A DNA stretch of 37,827 nucleotides from Rhizobium chutanense (GTDB taxonomy: Bacteria; Pseudomonadota; Alphaproteobacteria; Rhizobiales; Rhizobiaceae), in contig NZ_NWSV01000039.1 in NCBI RefSeq assembly GCF_002531935.1, forward strand, positions 1 through 37,827, read 5' to 3'. The notes beneath the pieces were generated by a model. It searched no databases. It was given only the letters and a program-made list of their open reading frames with translations, and had not been told where the DNA came from. Both the position numbers and the translations under genes were made by a program. Positions 33,338 through 37,827 of this stretch are shown here, piece by piece. Position 1 is the first letter of the stretch; each line of letters begins with the position of its first letter.

Positions 33338-35863
33338 TCAGGCCAGAGCCTCGGCGATCAGATCGTCCGCCGCTTCGGCGAGCAGCGCGTCATGGGCTTC
33401 GCCCGGCACCGCCTCGCGCCCGATTTCCAGCATCACCGGCACGGCGAGCGGCGAAATATGGTCGAGCGGGCGATGCGTGATGTGGCCCCTGATTCGCATC
33501 AGCATATCGCCAAGCCGGCTTATATCCAAAAGTCCGGTTGCCGCATCCTGCCGTGTTGCCTGCAGCAGAATGTGATCCGGCTCGTGGCTGCGCAGCACGT
33601 CATAGATCAGATCGGCGGAGACGGTGATCTGGCGGCCGCTCTTTTCCTTGCCCGGATGGCGCCGCTCGATCAAGCCCGCAATCACGGCGCAATTGCGGAA
33701 GGTGCGCTTCAGCAGGAAGGATTCGTCGAGCCAGGCTTCGAGATCGTCGCCGAGCATATCCGCATCGAAGAGGTCGGAGAGGCTGAGCCGGCCATTTGCG
33801 ATCATCAGCCCCATATCCTCCAGGCCCCAGACGGCCAGCGAATAATCGGTGGCGACGAAGCCGAGCGGCTTGGCGCCGGCCCGCTCCAGCCGGCGGGTCA
33901 GCAGCATGCCGAGCGTCTGGTGGGCGAGACGGCCTTCGAAGGGATAGGCGACCATATAACCGCGGCTGCCGCGCGGGAAGGTTTCGATCAGCAGTTCATC
34001 GCGCCTCGGCAGCATCGACTTGTCGGTTTGCAGGGACAGCCAGTCGCGCACCTGATCCGGCAAATGGCGCCAGCGGTCGGGATCGGCGATCATCGCCCGC
34101 ACCTGCTCGGCGAGATAGGTCGACAGCGGAAACTTGCCGCCGGCATAGGAGGGGATCTTCGGATCGAGAGAAAAGGCCTGCGAGGCCAGGCACTCGTTCT
34201 CGCGGATGCCCTCGAAGCGCAGCACCTTGCCGGAGAAGACGAAAGTATCGCCCGGCGACAATTGCTCGAGGAAATATTCCTCGACCTTGCCCAGCGTGGC
34301 GCCCCCGCGGCCGATCCGGCCGCCCTCGCCGCGCTTGACCATGCGGATGTTCAGCATCGGGCTTTCGACGATGGTGCCAAGGTTGAGGCGGTATTGCTGG
34401 GCGACACCAGGATTGGAAACGCGCCAGCGGCCCTCCTTGGTCTTGCGGATGCGGGCGTAGCGCTCATAGGTTCGCAGCGCATAACCGCCGGTCGCGACGA
34501 AATCGACGATACGCTCGAAGGTCTCCCAGGTGAGATCGGCATAGGGCGAGGCGCTGGTGACCTCATCGTAGAGCTCCAGCATATCGAAAGGTTCGGCGCA
34601 GGCCATGCCGAGCACGTGCTGGGCGAGCACGTCGAGCGCGCCGCGGCCGACCGGCGGCGTGTCCTGGGCGCCGATGTAATTGGCATCCAAGGCGGCCTGG
34701 CACTCCATCACCTCGAAACGATTGGCCGGCACCAGGATCGCCTTCGAGGGCTCGTCCATGCGGTGATTGGCGCGGCCGATGCGCTGGGCAAGACGCGAGG
34801 CGCCCTTCGGCGCGCCGACATGGATGACGAGATCGACATCGCCCCAGTCGATGCCGAGATCGAGCGTCGAGGTGGCGACGACGGCGCGCAGCCGGTTTTC
34901 GGCCATCGCCGCCTCGACCTTGCGGCGCTGGGCGACATCGAGCGAGCCGTGGTGAAGGGCGATCGGCAGATTGTCGTCATTGATCGTCCAGAGTTCCTGG
35001 AACAGCATCTCGGCCTGGCTGCGGGTATTGACGAAGAGCAGCGTCGTCTGGTGTTCGAGCAGCTGCTTGTAGACATCGGGAATGGCGTATTTGGCGGAAT
35101 GGCCGGCCCAGGGAATACGCTCTTCGGTCGACAGGATCGAAATATCGGGTTTGGCGCCGCCTTCGACGACGACGAGACCGGCATGATGCTCGCTCCCCTC
35201 CTCCTGCCCGACCTCCTTTCGGGCGACCAGCCATTTCTGCAGGTCCATCGGCTCGGCGACGGTCGCCGACAGGCCGATGGTCTGGAGGTCGGGGGCGAGG
35301 CGGCGCAGGCGGGCCAGCCCGAGCGACAGCATATGGCCGCGCTTGGAGGTGACGAGCGAATGCAGCTCGTCGAGCACGACATATTTCAGGTCCTTGAAGA
35401 AACGCTCGGCCTCGCGGTTGGCCAGCAGCAGGGCGACCTGTTCGGGCGTCGTCAGCAGAATATCCGGCGGATTGAGCTTCTGGCGCTGGCGCTTGGCGTT
35501 CGGCGTATCGCCGGTGCGATTTTCCACCGTGACCGGCAGGCCCATCTCCCCGACCGGCTTCATCAGGTTGCGCTCGATATCGATCGCCAGCGCCTTCAGC
35601 GGCGAGACATAGAGTGTATGGATGCCGGTGAAGGCGGAGCCGGGCGGAATTTTGCCGCGGCGGGTGAGATCGGTGAGCGAGGGCAGGAAACCGGCGAGCG
35701 TCTTGCCGGCGCCGGTCGGCGCGATCAGCAAGGTGCTTTCACCGGCCTCGGCGCGGGCAAGCAGTTCCAGCTGATGGGCGCGCGGACGCCAGCCCTTTTC
35801 CGCAAACCAGCGGGTAAAAGCGGCAGGCAGCAGGGCGCGGGCTTCGGAATCGATCTGGTCCAC
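33338..35863 (-). CDS. ligase-associated DEXH-box (Lhr-like) helicase
   Basis: An 841-residue superfamily 2 helicase. It has Walker A APTGAGKT (Lys54), the DELH box, a GLSAT motif III, the C-terminal helicase motifs (TSTLDLGIDWGDVDLVIH and QRIGRANHR), then a long C-terminal region (winged-helix and Lhr-specific parts). It is the ligase-associated subfamily (about 810-850 residues), much shorter than full Lhr. The start is GTG at 35863 with a poor ribosome binding site, but the N-terminus (FAEKGWRPRAHQLELL) requires a start there. It is followed by pdeM 24 bases later and is therefore probably in the same transcript. The role is DNA repair unwinding. Confidence 0.9.
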   Translation of the reverse strand: MDQIDSEARALLPAAFTRWFAEKGWRPRAHQLELLARAEAGESTLLIAPTGAGKTLAGFLPSLTDLTRRGKIPPGSAFTGIHTLYVSPLKALAIDIERNLMKPVGEMGLPVTVENRTGDTPNAKRQRQKLNPPDILLTTPEQVALLLANREAERFFKDLKYVVLDELHSLVTSKRGHMLSLGLARLRRLAPDLQTIGLSATVAEPMDLQKWLVARKEVGQEEGSEHHAGLVVVEGGAKPDISILSTEERIPWAGHSAKYAIPDVYKQLLEHQTTLLFVNTRSQAEMLFQELWTINDDNLPIALHHGSLDVAQRRKVEAAMAENRLRAVVATSTLDLGIDWGDVDLVIHVGAPKGASRLAQRIGRANHRMDEPSKAILVPANRFEVMECQAALDANYIGAQDTPPVGRGALDVLAQHVLGMACAEPFDMLELYDEVTSASPYADLTWETFERIVDFVATGGYALRTYERYARIRKTKEGRWRVSNPGVAQQYRLNLGTIVESPMLNIRMVKRGEGGRIGRGGATLGKVEEYFLEQLSPGDTFVFSGKVLRFEGIRENECLASQAFSLDPKIPSYAGGKFPLSTYLAEQVRAMIADPDRWRHLPDQVRDWLSLQTDKSMLPRRDELLIETFPRGSRGYMVAYPFEGRLAHQTLGMLLTRRLERAGAKPLGFVATDYSLAVWGLEDMGLMIANGRLSLSDLFDADMLGDDLEAWLDESFLLKRTFRNCAVIAGLIERRHPGKEKSGRQITVSADLIYDVLRSHEPDHILLQATRQDAATGLLDISRLGDMLMRIRGHITHRPLDHISPLAVPVMLEIGREAVPGEAHDALLAEAADDLIAEALA

Positions 35864-35911
35864 GCCTGGAAGGTAGTGAAATAGCGCGGAAAAAGAAGAG
35901 CTGCCTTCCGC

Positions 35912-36544
35912 TCACATGGCGATATAGCGGTCCTTGCGGTGATTGATGGCCAGCGTCAGGTTGAGCACGACCGCGCCGAGCACGGAGCAGGCGATGATGA
36001 AGGGGCTGGCGACGAAGAAGGAGAGCGCCAGGATGACAAGGTCGAAGCCGAGCTGGACGAAGCCGGCGCGCCAGCCGAAGCGATCCTGGATATAGAGCGC
36101 AAGAATGCCGATGCCGCCGAGACTGGCGCGGTGGCGAAACAGCGCCAGCATGCCGGCGGCGATGACGAGGCCGCCGAACAGCGCCCCGGCGATAGGATTG
36201 ACATGCGTGATGCCGATAAAGCCCGGGACGAATTCGGACAGGATCGAGGTCAGGCCGATGGCGACGAAGGTCTTGATGGTGAAGGCCGGGCCCAGACGGC
36301 GGAAGGCGAGATAATAGAAGGGCAGGTTCACAGCGAAGAAGCACAGGCCGAAGCTTAAGCCTGTCGCATAATGGGCGAGGAAGGCCATGCCCGCCGTGCC
36401 GCCGGCAAGCAGCCCGGCACCGGAGAGCAGCGAGACGCCGAGCACGGCGAGCATGCTGCCGGCGACGATGCCCTGGGCGTCGTCGAACGGCGAATGGCGA
36501 TCGGCGCTGGAATTCAGAAGGCCTGCGAAGGCGTTGGATGCCAT
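35912..36544 (-). CDS. YitT-family membrane protein
   Basis: A 210-residue integral membrane protein with about six hydrophobic segments (GIVAGSMLAVLGVSLLSGAGLLAGGTAGMAFL, then LSFGLCFFAVNLPFYYLAF, and so on). The GGTAGMAF and FGGLVIAAGMLALF segments fit the YitT (DUF161) family. The physiological role of the family is not established. The start at 36544 (MASNAFAG) is preceded by AGGGGAAC; an ATG 18 codons upstream is rejected. The gene is divergent from the Rrf2 regulator, and the inverted repeat at 36631 lies between them, so it may share its control. Confidence 0.85.
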   Translation of the reverse strand: MASNAFAGLLNSSADRHSPFDDAQGIVAGSMLAVLGVSLLSGAGLLAGGTAGMAFLAHYATGLSFGLCFFAVNLPFYYLAFRRLGPAFTIKTFVAIGLTSILSEFVPGFIGITHVNPIAGALFGGLVIAAGMLALFRHRASLGGIGILALYIQDRFGWRAGFVQLGFDLVILALSFFVASPFIIACSVLGAVVLNLTLAINHRKDRYIAM

Positions 36545-36613
36545 GATGTTCCCCTGTCGGCTTTTTCCGTCTTCTATCGCGCGCAGGGTTAAAGGCAAGC
36601 AGCAAGGCGCCTC

Positions 36614-36642
36614 TTGACAGCCGCCCTAATCGTGGATATTTT
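36614..36642 (+). promoter_or_regulatory. candidate promoter of the Rrf2 operon
   Basis: TTGACA (36614-36619), 17 bases, TATTTT (36637-36642) has consensus-like spacing. The -10 region lies inside the inverted repeat at 36631-36651. A bound regulator would therefore block RNA polymerase. Confidence 0.55.
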
Positions 36643-36651
36643 TTATCCACG
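36631..36651. promoter_or_regulatory. candidate Rrf2 operator
   Basis: CGTGGATA, five T, TATCCACG: perfect 8-bp arms about 20 bases before the Rrf2 start codon. It overlaps a plausible -10 box, as expected for autoregulation. Confidence 0.7.
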
Positions 36652-36670
36652 AATTGAGGAGGCCGTGCAG

Positions 36671-37171
36671 ATGAAGATGAGCGATGGGGTCGAGCAGGCC
36701 ATTCACAGCGTCGCGATGCTGTCCGGCCTTTCCCAAGGCGGCGTGCTTTCGGCGGCCGCGCTGGCGGAATTCCACGGTGTGTCGACGAGCTATCTGCTCA
36801 AACACCTGCAGGCGCTGTCGGGCGCCGGCATCCTCGATACCGTGCCCGGGCCGAAGGGCGGCTATCGGCTGGCGAAGGCGCCGGACGAAATTTCGCTGCT
36901 CGACATTTTGCTTGCGGTCGAAGGACCGGCACCGGCCTTCCGCTGCGCCGAAATCCGCCAGCGCGGACCGAACCCGGTCTCTGACCGCTTCTTCGCCAAA
37001 CCCTGCAACATCAGTGCGGCGATGCTGCGGGCCGAGCGGGTCTACCGGGCCGAACTCGCCAAGACCAGCATTGCCGATCTCGGCATCGAGCTTGCCGCCC
37101 TCGACGATGGATCGATCGCAGCCCGGGGCTGCGCCTTCCTTGAAATTCATGAACGCAAGACGGCTCGTTGA
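36671..37171 (+). CDS. Rrf2-family transcriptional regulator
   Basis: A 166-residue winged-helix regulator. The DNA-binding part is at the N-terminus (GGVLSAAALAEFHGVSTSYLLKHLQALSGAGILDTVPGPKGGYRLAKAP), followed by ISLLDILLAVEG, the standard Rrf2 link. Three cysteines are present beyond it (about 92, 112 and 154), not in the tight spacing of IscR or NsrR, so an iron-sulfur cluster is uncertain; a thiol switch is possible. The start at 36671 has GGAGG at good spacing. It is followed 21 bases later by the CMD/AhpD-like gene on the same strand, and the pair is very probably an operon. Confidence 0.88.
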   Translation: MKMSDGVEQAIHSVAMLSGLSQGGVLSAAALAEFHGVSTSYLLKHLQALSGAGILDTVPGPKGGYRLAKAPDEISLLDILLAVEGPAPAFRCAEIRQRGPNPVSDRFFAKPCNISAAMLRAERVYRAELAKTSIADLGIELAALDDGSIAARGCAFLEIHERKTAR

Positions 37172-37192
37172 GCCCCAACAAGGAGAATGACC

Positions 37193-37654
37193 ATGCAACC
37201 ACGTTTCAATTTCGCCAAAGCCGCTCCCGATGCCTACAAGGCCGTCGTCGCCCTCGAACAATATGTCCAGTCCTCCGGGCTGGAGCGCCGCTTCATCCAC
37301 CTGATCAAGCTGCGCGCCTCGCAGATCAATGGCTGCGCCTATTGCGTCGACATGCATGTGAAGGAAGCCCGCCATGATGGGATCGGCGAGCAATGGATCA
37401 ACCTGATGTGCGTCTGGCGGGAATCGCCTGTTTACGATGCCCGCGAACGCGCCCTGCTCGGCTGGGTCGACGCCGTCACCAATATCGCCAAGACGGGCGC
37501 ACCGGACGGCGACTACGAGGCGCTGAAGGCGCATTTCTCCGAGAAGGAAATGACCGAGATCACCGTGGCGATCGGCGCGATCAATATCTGGAACCGCCTT
37601 GCCGTTGGCTTCCGCTCGCAGCATCCGATCGATGCGGCGACGAAGGCGGCGTGA
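37193..37654 (+). CDS. carboxymuconolactone decarboxylase/AhpD-like protein
   Basis: A 153-residue alpha-helical protein of the CMD/AhpD family. The core motif is INGCAYCVDMHVKEAR, with the CxxC at 48-51 and the histidine at 55 needed for alkylhydroperoxidase activity. These residues fit a peroxide-reducing enzyme better than a decarboxylase, which lacks the CxxC. The start at 37193 has AAGGAG eight bases before it; the ATG at 37187 is too close to the site. The gene follows an Rrf2 regulator, consistent with control by oxidative or thiol stress; this link is inferred. Confidence 0.9.
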   Translation: MQPRFNFAKAAPDAYKAVVALEQYVQSSGLERRFIHLIKLRASQINGCAYCVDMHVKEARHDGIGEQWINLMCVWRESPVYDARERALLGWVDAVTNIAKTGAPDGDYEALKAHFSEKEMTEITVAIGAINIWNRLAVGFRSQHPIDAATKAA

Positions 37655-37787
37655 GGTCAATGCCACGAGAGAGGACGGGATCACGTTGGATCAGGAAGCG
37701 TGACGCATCATCCGAGACGCCGACGTCGAGTTTGGCAGAAGCAAACCCCAACCTCCGTCATCCCAGGCCTTGATGTAAAGCCCGGAT

Positions 37788-37823
37788 ACATACCTGACAG
37801 ATGTTCGGAGACATGCCTGACAG
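37788..37823. repeat. repeated 13-mer at the window edge
   Basis: ACATACCTGACAG (37788-37800) is followed 10 bases later by ACATGCCTGACAG (37811-37823), one base different. It may be the end or promoter region of an insertion sequence continuing past the window; no transposase is in view. Confidence 0.4.
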
Positions 37824-37827
37824 TTCC

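Noticed and set aside
32855..35884. 1009-residue open frame on the plus strand
   Set aside because: It is the antisense of the Lhr-like helicase, which has all helicase motifs. The frame has no recognisable domain and reflects GC-rich codon bias.

Overview
The window is ordinary-looking, GC-rich chromosomal DNA from an alphaproteobacterium of the Rhizobiaceae, most likely the Rhizobium leguminosarum/etli group. The evidence is a PodJ-type polar localization protein, a DUF982 protein, RIME-like intergenic repeats (paired CCCCTCCCC arms), a TauE/TIGR02186 pair and strong alphaproteobacterial codon bias. Genes are densely packed on both strands. I saw no rRNA, tRNA, CRISPR array, phage block or intact transposon.

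Layout. 1-2.0 kb: a RIME-like repeat, a possible 43-residue exported microprotein, a DUF982 protein and two small exported proteins of unknown function. 2.0-7.2 kb: a UvrD-like helicase, a 3-hydroxyisobutyryl-CoA hydrolase-like enzyme and a membrane GGDEF-EAL protein. 7.3-10.8 kb: galE, a class I aminotransferase and mscL, separated by two further full RIME-like copies. 11.0-14.5 kb: a large hybrid histidine kinase whose N-terminal half is a sodium:solute symporter domain. 14.5-18.3 kb: a divergent TetR/MFS pair, a SnoaL-like protein, a divergent GFA/MarR pair and a cold-shock protein. 18.6-24.0 kb: a minus-strand fatty-acid beta-oxidation operon (acyl-CoA dehydrogenase, thiolase, FadB/FadJ-like multifunctional enzyme). 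24.3-25.5 kb: a divergent TAG-like DNA glycosylase homologue and a VOC protein. 25.8-29.6 kb: podJ. 30.1-32.5 kb: the TauE/SafE transporter with its TIGR02186 partner, then a lytic-transglycosylase-like lipoprotein. 32.6-35.9 kb: the pdeM and Lhr-like helicase pair of the ligase-associated DNA-damage-response set. 35.9-37.7 kb: a YitT membrane protein divergent from an Rrf2 regulator and an AhpD/CMD-like protein. The last ~40 bases carry a repeated 13-mer that may be the edge of a mobile element.

No single spectacular novel system stands out. The most informative unexplained signals are regulatory. They are clear inverted repeats in the promoter regions of the TetR/MFS, MarR/GFA, fad and Rrf2/CMD units, a palindrome ahead of TauE, and a hairpin that would bury the ribosome binding site of the transglycosylase-like lipoprotein. 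On the protein side, the TAG-like glycosylase appears to lack the known catalytic and zinc residues, the transporter-kinase fusion has no known ligand, and a CKCC cysteine cluster sits in the TetR regulator. Start codons were chosen by ribosome binding site and family N-terminus. Motif residue numbers were counted by hand and may be off by one or two.
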